Shown here: piece by piece, positions 34,049-42,008 of the stretch | How the letters are laid out: every line of letters begins with the position of its first letter | Position numbering within the stretch: the first letter of the stretch is position 1 | DNA from: Streptomyces sp. SCUT-3 | Lineage (GTDB): Bacteria > Actinomycetota > Actinomycetes > Streptomycetales > Streptomycetaceae | DNA length: 64,000 nucleotides | Reading direction: 5' to 3' | Assembly: GCF_014083985.1 (NCBI RefSeq) | Contig: NZ_CP046907.1 | Location: forward strand, 4,688,501-4,752,500 | Translations under genes and position numbers: made by a program | The notes under the pieces: model-generated | Told to the model about the DNA's origin: nothing | Database searches by the model: none | What the model saw: only the letters and a program-made list of their open reading frames with translations

Positions 34049-35607
34049 CGCGCCCCCGTCCGCCCCGCCGCGGCCTGCCGGTCGCGGCCGACGAGCTCGG
34101 CGACCAGGGCCCCCGACATCCCCGAGTGCGGCAGGCCGCCGCCGGGGTGGGCCGCTCCGCCGACCAGGTACAGCCCCGGCAGCGGCCCGGTGTTGCCGGG
34201 GGCCAGGAACGCGCCACCCGCCCCGGCGAGGGACGGGGCGCGCAACGCGCCGCCCGGGGCGCCGGTCTCCCGCTCGGTGTCGGCCGGAGTGCGGACCTCG
34301 CGCCACAGCACCCGGTCGGCCAGCTCCGGGTCCACGGCCCCGACGGCCGCCAGGACCCGGTCGGCGCAGGACCCGGCCAGGCCGTCCGCCGTCCAGTCGA
34401 CCGCACCGCGGGTCGTCCCGTGCGCCGGCACCGCGACCGACAGCACCGCGGTCGAGCGGCCCCCGCCCGGGCTCAGCGCCGGGTCGTCCGGGCGCAGCAC
34501 CGTCACCGTGGGCCGTTCGCACACGGCGTCCGGGCCCCCGCCCTCCAGCGCGGCCAGCTCGGCCTCCCGGTCGGCCGCGTGCACGATCGTGCGGTGCACG
34601 GTGCCGGGCGGGCGGGCGCCGTCCAGGGCCAGCAGCACCGTGAGCCGGCCCAGCCGCGGGCCCGTCGCGTCCCCCGCCGGGTCGGGGGCGTCCCCGTCCG
34701 GGGCGTACCCGTCCGGCAGCAGCGGCCCGCAGGGCACCCCGCAGACCACGGCGTCCGCCTCCAGCCGGGTGCCGTCGGCGAGTTCGACGCCGGCGGCGCG
34801 CCCGCCGCCGTCCAGGACCCGCGCCACCTCCGCCCCGAGGCGGAACTCCACCGAGCGCTCCTCGCAGCGCGCCCGCACCGCGTCGGCCAGCGCCCGCATG
34901 CCGCCGTTCACGTACCAGGTGCCGAAGGTCTGCTCCATGTACGGCAGCACGACGGCGCCGGCCGGGGCCCGGCGCGGGTCGGCCCCGTACCGCAGGGCGT
35001 ACTCCTCCAGCAGGGCCACGAGGCCCGGGCGGCGCAGCTCCCGGGAGGCCACCTCGGCCAGGGTGCGCGGGGCCCGGACCAGGCCCAGCCGTCCGGCCAG
35101 CCCGCGCGCGGGGGCCGGCATGTAGGGGTCGCGCGCCAGCGCCTCGCGGGCCTGCGCCCCCGGGCCGAGGGGCTCCTCCAGGAGCGGGCGGCGGGTGGAC
35201 TCCCACACGCCCCGCCCGCGGTCGACCATCTCGTTCCAGGCCTCGCCCGCCCCGGCGCCGAACGCCCCGTCCAGCGCCCTGCCGACGCCGCCGCGCGAGG
35301 CGTTGGGCAGCAGCACCCGCGTGCCGTCGGCGAACAGGTGGAGGACGGCCGGGTCCACCTCGCGCAGCCCGACGCTCTGCTCCAGGGTCTTCTTCCCTGT
35401 CTTGATGAACAGGTCGCGGTAGACCGCGGGCAGGTTCAGCAGGCCGGGCCCGGTGTCGAAGGCGAACCCGTCGCGGCGGAACACCCCCGCCGAGCCGCCG
35501 TGGGTCCCCGACCGCTCGCACACCGTCACCCGGTGGCCCGCCACGGCCAGCCGGGCCGCCGCCGCCAGTGCGCCCATTCCCGCGCCGATCACCACAATCC
35601 GTGCCAT
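34042..35607 (-). CDS. Phytoene-desaturase-like NAD(P)/FAD-dependent oxidoreductase
   Basis: 521 residues from ATG 35607. MARIVVIGAGMGALAAAARLA is the FAD fold; DTGPGLLNLPAVYRDLF is the CrtI-family second motif; the C-terminus AGAGGAFLAPGNTGPLPGLY and GGAAHPGGGLPHSGMSGALVAELV is the carotenoid-desaturase signature. No carotenoid synthase genes are near, so it may act on another lipid or polyene. A MacR-like palindrome lies 67-88 bases upstream. The stop TAG overlaps the convergent neighbour. Confidence 0.87.
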   Translation of the reverse strand: MARIVVIGAGMGALAAAARLAVAGHRVTVCERSGTHGGSAGVFRRDGFAFDTGPGLLNLPAVYRDLFIKTGKKTLEQSVGLREVDPAVLHLFADGTRVLLPNASRGGVGRALDGAFGAGAGEAWNEMVDRGRGVWESTRRPLLEEPLGPGAQAREALARDPYMPAPARGLAGRLGLVRAPRTLAEVASRELRRPGLVALLEEYALRYGADPRRAPAGAVVLPYMEQTFGTWYVNGGMRALADAVRARCEERSVEFRLGAEVARVLDGGGRAAGVELADGTRLEADAVVCGVPCGPLLPDGYAPDGDAPDPAGDATGPRLGRLTVLLALDGARPPGTVHRTIVHAADREAELAALEGGGPDAVCERPTVTVLRPDDPALSPGGGRSTAVLSVAVPAHGTTRGAVDWTADGLAGSCADRVLAAVGAVDPELADRVLWREVRTPADTERETGAPGGALRAPSLAGAGGAFLAPGNTGPLPGLYLVGGAAHPGGGLPHSGMSGALVAELVGRDRQAAAGRTGARQ

Positions 35608-35673
35608 GGGCCAGGACTCTATCCGCCGCCGCCCCGGCCCCGGACCCCAGGTGCCCCGGCAGTACCGCCCGGG

Positions 35674-35695
35674 TACTGAGTACACCTACTCAGTA
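35674..35695. promoter_or_regulatory. MacR-like operator palindrome
   Basis: TACTGAGTA-CACC-TACTCAGTA is a perfect 9-base inverted repeat. Its core TGAGTAC-AC-CTACTCA matches TGAGTAC-NN-GTACTCA, the MacR site as I recall it, at 13 of 14 specified bases. It lies 67-88 bases before the FAD oxidoreductase start. Confidence 0.6.
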
Positions 35696-35764
35696 GGGGA
35701 GTTGAGTATCCGAACGGATGGGCCGGCCCCGGCCGGCACGAAAGAGTGGAGGCCACGGGGGAGG

Positions 35765-35857
35765 AACGCCGACACCGCCGGCACGGGGCGGCGGAGCGGC
35801 AACACGGGGAAACGCCGACACCGCCGGCACGGGGCGGCGGAGCGGCGACACGGGGGA
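35765..35857. repeat. 46-bp direct repeat x 2
   Basis: Two adjacent copies (35765-35810 and 35811-35856) share a first 36 bases that are identical, each with an inverted CACCGCCGGCACGGGGCGGCGG segment and an ACACGGGG end. Position is just downstream of the tetR terminator. Purpose unknown. Confidence 0.85.
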
Positions 35858-35864
35858 GGGCGCA

Positions 35865-35911
35865 GGGGCCCGGTGAGGAAGAGGATCGACGATCCTCGAT
35901 CACCGGGCCCC
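35865..35911 (-). terminator. Two-tier hairpin terminator after the tetR gene
   Basis: Outer arms 35865-35876 and 35900-35911 (12 bp) enclose an inner 7-bp stem (35881-35887 with 35891-35897). It starts 8 bases after the tetR stop on the minus strand. Confidence 0.8.
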
Positions 35912-35918
35912 CGCGCCT

Positions 35919-36536
35919 TCAGGGCCGCTGTGCCGCGCGGCCGGCGACCCGCCCCTGCAGCAGCAGCGACAGGGACGCGTGCACGTCGTCGATGCTGCGC
36001 TGCGGCTGGAACGCCTGCCAGTCCAGGGCGGCGACGAGCACCATCCCGAACAGGGCGGCCGCGGTCAGCGGCACGTCGATCTCCTCGCTGAGCTCCCCGC
36101 TCTCCACCGCGTCGCGCAGCACCTTCTCCACCACCGCGACGGCCTCCTGCCGCACCATCGTCAGCGTCGACTGCCAGGTGCGGTTGGTGCGCCACAGCTC
36201 GGCCACGTAGAGCTGGCTGAAGGACGGGTAGCGGGCGATGAAGGCCAGCCCGGCGCGGATCATCGCGTCGAGTGCGTCGACCCGGCCGCCGCCCCCGGCC
36301 AGCGTGCCCTCGGCCGCCTCGGTCAGCGAGGCGGTGAGCAGCCCGACGCCGTGCCGCAGCAGCTCCTCGAACAGCTCGGACTTGCTGGCGAAGTTGTAGT
36401 AGACGGTTCCCTTGGCGACGCCGGCCCGTTCGGCGATCTCCTCCACCGTGGTGGAGGAGAAGCCCTTCTCGGCGATGAGGGTGACGGCCGCCTCGTACAG
36501 CTTGGCGCGGGTGGCCTGGCGTCGTGTGCTGCTCAT
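35919..36536 (-). CDS. TetR-family transcriptional regulator
   Basis: 205 residues from ATG 36536. N-terminal helix-turn-helix: AKLYEAAVTLIAEKGFSSTT and ERAGVAKGTVYYNFASKSEL. The C-terminal ligand domain is variable helical sequence. It is the last gene of the ABC ATPase-YhgE operon and probably represses that operon through the palindrome at 39647-39660. Ligand unknown. Confidence 0.94.
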   Translation of the reverse strand: MSSTRRQATRAKLYEAAVTLIAEKGFSSTTVEEIAERAGVAKGTVYYNFASKSELFEELLRHGVGLLTASLTEAAEGTLAGGGGRVDALDAMIRAGLAFIARYPSFSQLYVAELWRTNRTWQSTLTMVRQEAVAVVEKVLRDAVESGELSEEIDVPLTAAALFGMVLVAALDWQAFQPQRSIDDVHASLSLLLQGRVAGRAAQRP

Positions 36537-36613
36537 GGGCCGATTCTCTCCTGTCCGGCGCCCGGGGGACTCCCCGGGCGCCCGTCCGCGGCCCCGCCGG
36601 GGCCGAACTCCGC

Positions 36614-38845
36614 CTACAGGCTCAGCTCCGGGTGCAGCCGGTCCACGGTCCACACCTGCTTGCGGCGGGCGGACCACGCGGTGAGCGCCAGCGCGCCCGC
36701 GGTGAAGGCCAGCAGGACGATCACGGCCCGCCACACCGGCCACAGCCCGCCGCCGGTGATCAGGTGCCGCAGCCCGTCGACGACGTAGCTCATCGGCAGC
36801 AGGGGGTGCAGGACGTTGAAGAAGCCGGGGCTGGTCTGCACCGGGTAGGTGCCGCCGGCCGAGGTCAGCTGGAGCATCAGCACCGCGAGGACCAGGACGC
36901 GTCCGGCCGCGCCGAAGCGGGCGTTGAGCCACTGCACGATCGAGGAGAAGCACATCACCACCACGACCAGGAAGGCCACGGTGCCGGCCGCCCGCGCCAT
37001 TCGGAGCCCCAGCCCCCAGTGCAGCACGGACATCAGCGCCGCCACCTGCAGGACACCGACGGCGGCGACCGGCAGCCAGCCGGAGACCGCGATCCGCCAC
37101 GCCGGCGCACCGGCCGACAGGGCGCGCCGGTTCATCGGGGGGATGAGCATGTAGCCGACCATCGCGCCGACCCACAGGGAGAGCGGGATGAAGTAGGGGG
37201 CGAAGCCGGTGCCGTAGTTGGCGGCCTTGTGCAGGGAGTCCGAGGCCAGCCGCACCGGGTCGCTCATCACCTTGCTGCGTTCCCCGCGCTCCTGCGCGTC
37301 GTAGTCCGGGATCTTCTCCGCGCCCTCGTGCAGGCCGTCGGCGAGCCGGCCGGCGCCGTCGGTGAGGTCGCCCAGGCCGTCGGTCAGGCGGTTGCTGCCG
37401 TCGGCGAGCCGGTACATGCCGCCGTTGAGCGAGGCGGCGCCGTCGGACAGGTCGGTCACGCCGTGCTCGAGGGAGTCGGCTCCGGCCCCGGCCTTCCCGA
37501 CGCCGGCGGCCAGGTCGTCCGCCCCGTCGGCCACCTTGTGCGCGCCCTTGTTGAGCCGGTTGACGTCGGCGACGGCCTTGTCCAGGCGTCCGGACAGGCC
37601 GGGGGCGGAGTCGGCCACCTTCCGCGCCACCGCGTTGAGCGAGTCCAGGTCCTTGCGCAGCCGGTCCAGCGACGTGGTGTTGTCCTCGACGAGGCCGTCG
37701 AGCTGCTCGGCCAGGCCGGCGGCCTCGTCCGCGGCCTCGGCGGCCTTCTTCAGCTCGGGGCAGGAGGGATCCGCTCCGAGGGGGGACTCCGGCAGGAGGG
37801 AGGAGCCGCCGGACCCGCCGGGCTCGGAGGAGCCGCCGGACCCGCCTGAGCCGCAGCGGGCGGCGTAGGAGGCGTCGAGGCGGTCGGAGGCGGTGCGGGC
37901 CTCCCGGGCGGTGCGGCCGGCGTCCGCCGGCAGGGCGTCGAGGTCGTCGCCCAGCCGCTCGGTGCCGTCGGCGACCGCCCGGGCGGCCTCCCCGATCTCC
38001 TTGCCGTGCTCGTCCAGCAGGGGCCCCGCGTCGTCGGCGAAGCCGTTGACCCTGTCGGCGACCTGCTGGGTGCCGTCGGCCACCTGCCGGGCGCCCTCGG
38101 CCAGGTCGCCGGCCCCGTCGTGGAGGCTGTCGAGCCCGTCGGCCAGGTCGCCGCTGCCCTTCTCGGCCTTCTCCAGGCCGTCGGCGAGCCGGCCGGAGCC
38201 GTCCTTGGCCGCGTCTATGCCGTTGCCGAGGTCCTTCGAGCCCTTCCGGGCGTCCCCCGCGCCGTCGGTGACGTCGTCCGCGCCCTTCGCGGCCTTCTCG
38301 GTGCCGTCGTGCAGGTCGGAGAAGGAGAGGAAGATCTTCTCGTAGAACTGCCGGGAGCTCTTGGCGGAGGCCGCCGAGCGCACCTCGGAGAAGACCGAGC
38401 GGGATATCTGGCCGACGACGTAGTTGTTGGAGTCGTTGGTGCGCACCTTCAGCGAGCCTGCGCGCGGGGCGGCCCCGGACGAGGAGGCGATGCTCTCGCT
38501 GAAGTCCTCGGGGACGGTCAGCGTCAGGTAGTAGCTGCCCTCCTCCAGGCCCTGGGCGGCGGTGCCGGCGTCGACCTGCTGCCAGTCGAAGGTCCCGCTG
38601 CCGAGCAGGCCCTCGACCAGGTCGTCGCCGGCCGTGACGCGCTTGCCGTCCGCGGTGGCGCCGCGGTCCTTGTTGACCAGGGCGACGGGGATCTTGTCGA
38701 GCCGGCTGTAGGGGTCCCAGAAGGACCACAGGTACAGGGCGCCGTAGAGGAGGGGGAGCAGCAGCAGCGCCGCCATCGCGGCGCGGGGCAGGCGTCCCCG
38801 GCCGAACCTCCTCAGCTCGAGCGCGGCCAGTCTAGGCGTCCGCAT
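36614..38845 (-). CDS. YhgE/Pip-type ABC-2 membrane protein
   Basis: 743 residues from ATG 38845 (GGAGGGG 7 bases upstream; the upstream in-frame start at 38911 has none). One N-terminal membrane helix, an extracellular domain to about residue 500 full of LADGL/VADGT-type 11-residue repeats that would form long helical coils (KGADDVTDGAGDARKGSKDL and similar), a Gly/Ser-rich linker, then five C-terminal membrane helices. YhgE/Pip proteins act in export or as phage receptors in other Gram-positives. The preceding ATPase gene overlaps it by 14 bases, so they form one transporter. Confidence 0.9.
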   Translation of the reverse strand: MRTPRLAALELRRFGRGRLPRAAMAALLLLPLLYGALYLWSFWDPYSRLDKIPVALVNKDRGATADGKRVTAGDDLVEGLLGSGTFDWQQVDAGTAAQGLEEGSYYLTLTVPEDFSESIASSSGAAPRAGSLKVRTNDSNNYVVGQISRSVFSEVRSAASAKSSRQFYEKIFLSFSDLHDGTEKAAKGADDVTDGAGDARKGSKDLGNGIDAAKDGSGRLADGLEKAEKGSGDLADGLDSLHDGAGDLAEGARQVADGTQQVADRVNGFADDAGPLLDEHGKEIGEAARAVADGTERLGDDLDALPADAGRTAREARTASDRLDASYAARCGSGGSGGSSEPGGSGGSSLLPESPLGADPSCPELKKAAEAADEAAGLAEQLDGLVEDNTTSLDRLRKDLDSLNAVARKVADSAPGLSGRLDKAVADVNRLNKGAHKVADGADDLAAGVGKAGAGADSLEHGVTDLSDGAASLNGGMYRLADGSNRLTDGLGDLTDGAGRLADGLHEGAEKIPDYDAQERGERSKVMSDPVRLASDSLHKAANYGTGFAPYFIPLSLWVGAMVGYMLIPPMNRRALSAGAPAWRIAVSGWLPVAAVGVLQVAALMSVLHWGLGLRMARAAGTVAFLVVVVMCFSSIVQWLNARFGAAGRVLVLAVLMLQLTSAGGTYPVQTSPGFFNVLHPLLPMSYVVDGLRHLITGGGLWPVWRAVIVLLAFTAGALALTAWSARRKQVWTVDRLHPELSL

Positions 38846-39632
38846 CCGCCGTCCCCTCCTTCTCGTCCGTCCCGTTGCCGTTGCCGTTGCTGTCGCTGTC
38901 GTCGGTGTCACCGTCGTCGCCGTCGGCGGGGCCGCTGCCCGGCCGGACCGTCACGTCGGCGTCCTCCGGGGCGTGGGCGCAGGCGGCCAGCACGGTGACG
39001 CCGGAGGAGGCAACGCCGCGCAGCATCCGCCAGGCCTGCGCGCGGTCGGCCCCGGACAGCTTGTGGTCCACGTCGTCCACGGCGAGCAGGCCCGGACGGC
39101 CCGTCAGGGCGAGCGCGGTCCCCAGGCGCAGCGCCTCCAGCCGGTCCAGGTCCCGCACGGAGGTGCGCAGCCCCCTCTCCAGCGAGTCCGGGACGAGGCC
39201 GGCCAGTTCCAGGGCCCGTTCCAGCCGGGCCCGCTCCCGGCCCGGGCGGCTGCCGTCGCGGCGCAGCAGCGCGGTCACGGACTCGCCGAACCGCCGCTGG
39301 TAGAGCAGCCGCTCGCGGATGTGCTCCTCCACGGTCAGGGCCGGATCGAGGTCGTTGACCCCCGGGGCCGGCCCCAGGGCGGTGATCCTGCGCACGGCGG
39401 CCATCCGCCGGGGCAGCTCGTACTCGCCGATCCGCGCGCGGCCCGAGGTGGGGCGCATCCGGCCGGTCAGGGCGAGCAGCAGGCAGGTGCGTCCGGAACC
39501 CGACCGCCCCTCGACGGCGACCAGGGCGCCCGGCGCCGCGGTGAAGCCGACGTCGTGGAACACCCGGCCGCGGGGTCCCTTCAGCCCGAACTCCTCCGCG
39601 GTGACCGGGAGCCCCTCCGGGGTGCTCTTCAC
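38832..39632 (-). CDS. ABC transporter ATP-binding protein with degenerate signature
   Basis: 266 residues from GTG 39632. Walker A is GRSGSGRT and Walker B is GLLAVDDVD, but the expected LSGGQ signature is replaced by TSVRDLDRLEALRLG, and the usual catalytic Glu after Walker B is Asp. The tail is acidic and low-complexity (DGDDGDTDDSDSNGNGNG). Together with YhgE it likely makes an exporter with low or altered ATP hydrolysis. AGGAG lies just before the start, and the operator and promoter precede it. Confidence 0.85.
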   Translation of the reverse strand: MKSTPEGLPVTAEEFGLKGPRGRVFHDVGFTAAPGALVAVEGRSGSGRTCLLLALTGRMRPTSGRARIGEYELPRRMAAVRRITALGPAPGVNDLDPALTVEEHIRERLLYQRRFGESVTALLRRDGSRPGRERARLERALELAGLVPDSLERGLRTSVRDLDRLEALRLGTALALTGRPGLLAVDDVDHKLSGADRAQAWRMLRGVASSGVTVLAACAHAPEDADVTVRPGSGPADGDDGDTDDSDSNGNGNGTDEKEGTADADA

Positions 39633-39646
39633 AGCCTCTCCTTTGA

Positions 39647-39660
39647 ACTGACTGGTCAGT
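39647..39660. promoter_or_regulatory. TetR-type operator of the ABC-YhgE-tetR operon
   Basis: ACTGAC-TG-GTCAGT is a perfect 6-base inverted repeat 15 bases before the ATPase start, just downstream of a CATACT -10-like element (39675-39670, minus strand). Binding there would block the promoter. Confidence 0.75.
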
Positions 39661-39757
39661 GCAAAAACCAGTATGCAGCAGGGGGCGGCGCCCGGCGCAA
39701 ATCGGCCCCCTCTCCGCAGGGCCTTGCCGGTTCGGCGTTTGTGCAGGTCGGGGAGGC

Positions 39758-39780
39758 TTGTCAGTGGTGTGCCCCACTAT
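39758..39780 (+). promoter_or_regulatory. RecA-NDp/PafBC-like DNA-damage promoter
   Basis: TTGTCAGTG at 39758-39766 followed after 8 bases by CACTAT (39775-39780) resembles the LexA-independent mycobacterial and Streptomyces DNA-damage promoter TTGTCAGTG-N8-TANNNT. The ribosome-binding site and the GTG of the HEPN gene follow at the right distance. Confidence 0.6.
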
Positions 39781-39817
39781 GGCCGGTGAGTGGTTCCGCG
39801 CTGAGAGGAGGCCCGAC

Positions 39818-40312
39818 GTGAGCGTTCCCGCTGCCGCCCGCCGCCGTGCCGCAGGCACCGGCCGCACCCCGCCCTCCGACATCCACCCCGTGCTGCGCCG
39901 GACGGGCGCGCCGCCCGCAGCCCTCGACCTGCTCGCCCAGGCCCACCGGGGCCTGGAGGAGGCCGCCTCCCTGGAGGTCCCCAACGAGCGCTACGCCACC
40001 GCACACCTCGCCGCCCTGCGCACCGCCGCGGCCGTCCTGGCCGTGCGCGGCAGGCCGGAGGACACCCCCCGCCGCCGGCGCCGGATCCGCAGCGCGTGGG
40101 AGGTGCTTCCCGAGGTCGCCCCCGAACTCGCCGAGTGGAGCGCGCTCTTCGCCTCCGGCGCCGAGCGCAGGGCCCGGGCCGAGGCGGGCATCCGCGGCGC
40201 GGCCGGCCCCCGGGACGCCGACGACCTGGTGCGCGACAGCGCGATGTTCCTGCGCATCGTCGAGCGGATGCTGAGGATCCAGCCCCCGCTGACGGGCGGG
40301 GCCACCGGTTAG
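39818..40312 (+). CDS. SAV_6107-family HEPN-domain protein
   Basis: 164 residues from GTG 39818, chosen for GAGAGGAGG directly upstream; ATG 39779 would overlap the proposed -10. All-helical: LDLLAQAHRGLEEAASLEVP, NERYATAHLAALRTAAAVLA, and ELAEWSALFASGAERRARAE near the end. HEPN folds bind nucleotides or cleave RNA, but the R-x4-6-H RNase motif is not evident here, so ribonuclease activity is doubtful. The upstream DNA-damage-like promoter suggests a role in DNA stress. Followed 60 bases later by a methyltransferase gene. Confidence 0.85.
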   Translation: MSVPAAARRRAAGTGRTPPSDIHPVLRRTGAPPAALDLLAQAHRGLEEAASLEVPNERYATAHLAALRTAAAVLAVRGRPEDTPRRRRRIRSAWEVLPEVAPELAEWSALFASGAERRARAEAGIRGAAGPRDADDLVRDSAMFLRIVERMLRIQPPLTGGATG

Positions 40313-40371
40313 GGTGAAGATCCGCCGCAACCACCCGCGTCGCACGACGCCCCGCCCAGGAGCCGCCCGCC

Positions 40372-41151
40372 ATGTCCCGTGAACAGGGTGTCGACCCGCT
40401 GCGTCCCCGAGCCTCCCTGCGTACCGCCGTGGTGTGGGACGTCCTGAGCGAAGCCCTGGACGGGCAGGCCGCGGCCGCCGGACGCGAGTCGCTGGACGTC
40501 CTCGACGCGGGCGGCGGCACCGGAAACTTCGCCGTCCGCGCCGCCGGCATGGGCCACCGCGTCACCGTGGTGGACCCCAGCCCGGACGCGCTGTTCGCCC
40601 TGGAGCGCCGGGCCGCCGAGGCCGGGGTCGCCGACCTGGTCCGCGGCGTCCAGGGCGACGCCCACGGCCTGCTGGACGTCGTCGGGGCCGGCGCCCACGA
40701 CGCCGTGCTGTGCCACGGCGTGCTGGAGTACGTCGACGACCCGGCCGAGGCCGTGCACAACGTGGTCGGCGCGCTGCGGCCCACCGGCGTCGTCAGCGTG
40801 CTGGCCGCCAACCGCAACGGTGCGGTGCTCGCCCGGGCCCTGGCCGGCCACTTCGCCGAGGCCCGGCGGGGGCTGTCCGACCCGCACGGCCGCTGGGGCG
40901 ACGCGGACCCGGTGCCCCGCCGGTTCACCGAGGACGGACTGGCCGACCTGGTCACCGCGGCCGGCCTCGAGGTCGCCGCCGTGCACGGGGTGCGGGTCTT
41001 CGCCGACCTGGTCCCCGGTTCCCTGGCGGACGCCGAGCCGGGGGCGACGGAGGCGCTCCTGCAACTGGAGGAGGCGGCGGCGGGGATCCCCGCGTTCCGC
41101 GCGATCGCCACCCAGCTCCACCTCCTGGCCCGCCGCGGCCGGGAGGCGTGA
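40372..41151 (+). CDS. Class I SAM-dependent methyltransferase
   Basis: 259 residues. Motif I LDVLDAGGGTGNFAV, then VTVVDPSPDAL (motif II Asp) and DAVLCHGVLEYVDDP (motif IV region). The middle RRFTEDGLADLVTAAGLEV is typical of small-molecule or CmoA/SmtA-like enzymes. Substrate unknown. ATG 40372 has AGGAG upstream. A TAGGGT element near 40311 could be a promoter. Its position between a DNA-damage-type gene and DUF3040 is conserved in my memory of Streptomyces. Confidence 0.9.
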   Translation: MSREQGVDPLRPRASLRTAVVWDVLSEALDGQAAAAGRESLDVLDAGGGTGNFAVRAAGMGHRVTVVDPSPDALFALERRAAEAGVADLVRGVQGDAHGLLDVVGAGAHDAVLCHGVLEYVDDPAEAVHNVVGALRPTGVVSVLAANRNGAVLARALAGHFAEARRGLSDPHGRWGDADPVPRRFTEDGLADLVTAAGLEVAAVHGVRVFADLVPGSLADAEPGATEALLQLEEAAAGIPAFRAIATQLHLLARRGREA

Positions 41152-41299
41152 CGGGCCCCGCGGGAACAACAGAACGGCCCGCAGAGTCCCGAACCCCTCC
41201 GCGGAACCGTATGATCTGGGTAAAGCAACTACGGCATGACCGCCAGGTGGACGGGGCAGACACCCCTCATCAGTGGTCGGCTGTGCGCAGTGGGGCGGA

Positions 41300-41328
41300 T
41301 TACACGAACGCGTTCGACTGCCTATCCT
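41300..41328 (+). promoter_or_regulatory. Promoter of the DUF3040 gene with embedded palindrome
   Basis: TTACAC (41300-41305), 17 bases, TATCCT (41323-41328). The 12-base palindrome CGAACGCGTTCG (41305-41316) fills the spacer, a typical repressor position; it resembles but does not match the Gram-positive LexA box. Confidence 0.6.
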
Positions 41329-41377
41329 GGTGGAAGACGCCGCGGTCGTCCCCGCGACCGACGAGTAGGAGGATTCC

Positions 41378-41776
41378 GTGCCGCTCTCGGAGCACGAGCA
41401 GCGCATGCTCGAGCAGATGGAGCGAGCGCTGTACGCCGAAGATCCCAAGTTCGCGTCGGCGCTCGAGGGAAGCGGGCTGCGCACCTATACCCGGCGGCGT
41501 GTCTACCAGGCGGTGGCCGGCTTCCTGCTGGGGATCGTGCTGCTCATGTCGGGCATGGTCGCCCAGCAGATCTGGATCAGCGTGGTGGGCTTCCTGGTGA
41601 TGCTGGGGTGCGCGGTGCTGGCCGTCACGGGGTGGCGCAAGGCTCCCAAGCCCGGTGAACAGCAGCCCCCGCGCGGCGGACGGGACGGTCGCCGCCAGGG
41701 CAGGCCCCGCCGGAAGGTGATGGACCGCATCGAACAGCGGTGGCAGCGCCGCCGCGACGAACAGCAGGGCCCCTGA
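41378..41776 (+). CDS. DUF3040 small membrane protein
   Basis: 132 residues from GTG 41378 with TAGGAGGAT upstream. MPLSEHEQRMLEQMERALYAEDPKFAS is the DUF3040 opening; two membrane helices at ~45-62 and 66-84 (VAGFLLGIVLLMSGMVAQQI, ISVVGFLVMLGCAVLAVTGW), then a basic Arg/Gln-rich cytoplasmic tail. It is regularly found near the dcw cluster in actinomycetes. Function unknown. Confidence 0.92.
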   Translation: MPLSEHEQRMLEQMERALYAEDPKFASALEGSGLRTYTRRRVYQAVAGFLLGIVLLMSGMVAQQIWISVVGFLVMLGCAVLAVTGWRKAPKPGEQQPPRGGRDGRRQGRPRRKVMDRIEQRWQRRRDEQQGP

Positions 41777-41806
41777 CGGGGCGCGGCCCGTACGGGCCGG
41801 AACGTG

Positions 41807-41849
41807 ACGGGCGGGGTCCCGCACCTTCGAGGTGCGGGACCCCGCCCGT
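41807..41849. terminator. Strong hairpin terminator, perfect 20-bp stem
   Basis: Arms 41807-41826 and 41830-41849 with a 3-base TCG loop, then TGCGTTT. It closes the DUF3040 transcript and may act on both strands. Confidence 0.88.
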
Positions 41850-41939
41850 TGCGTTTCCCACCGGAGCCGCCGCCCCGGCCCGCCGGGGGAGCGGCCCTCC
41901 GGCCCGCCTGGGGCCGGAGCGGCGGCCCGGTGTCCGCCC

Positions 41940-42006
41940 GTCCGCCTGCCTGCCCGTCCACCTGTCCGCCCGCCCGCCCTCCGGACGGACGGGCAGGCGG
42001 GCGGAC
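41940..42006 (-). terminator. Hairpin at the true end of the transglutaminase gene
   Basis: Arms 41940-41959 and 41987-42006 pair at 19 of 20 positions with a 27-base loop. It ends 2 bases before 42009, the stop of the displaced C-terminal frame, which supports 42009 as the original gene end. Confidence 0.65.
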
Positions 42007-42008
42007 GG

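Larger units (their letters stand above)
35608..35918. other. Regulatory and repeat-rich intergenic region
   Basis: No credible gene. From left to right it holds a MacR-like box for the FAD enzyme, a 46-bp direct repeat and the terminator of the tetR operon. Confidence 0.7.

Noticed and set aside
32070-39759. Shared 14-mer GGTCGGGGAGGCTT before metF (32070) and before the HEPN gene (39746)
   Set aside because: Only one of the two is followed by the TTGTCAGTG motif, and a 14-base match in GC-rich DNA may be chance; not enough for a common regulator.
41305-41316. LexA/SOS box before the DUF3040 gene
   Set aside because: GAAC and GTTC are two bases apart, not four as the box requires; kept only as an unassigned palindrome.
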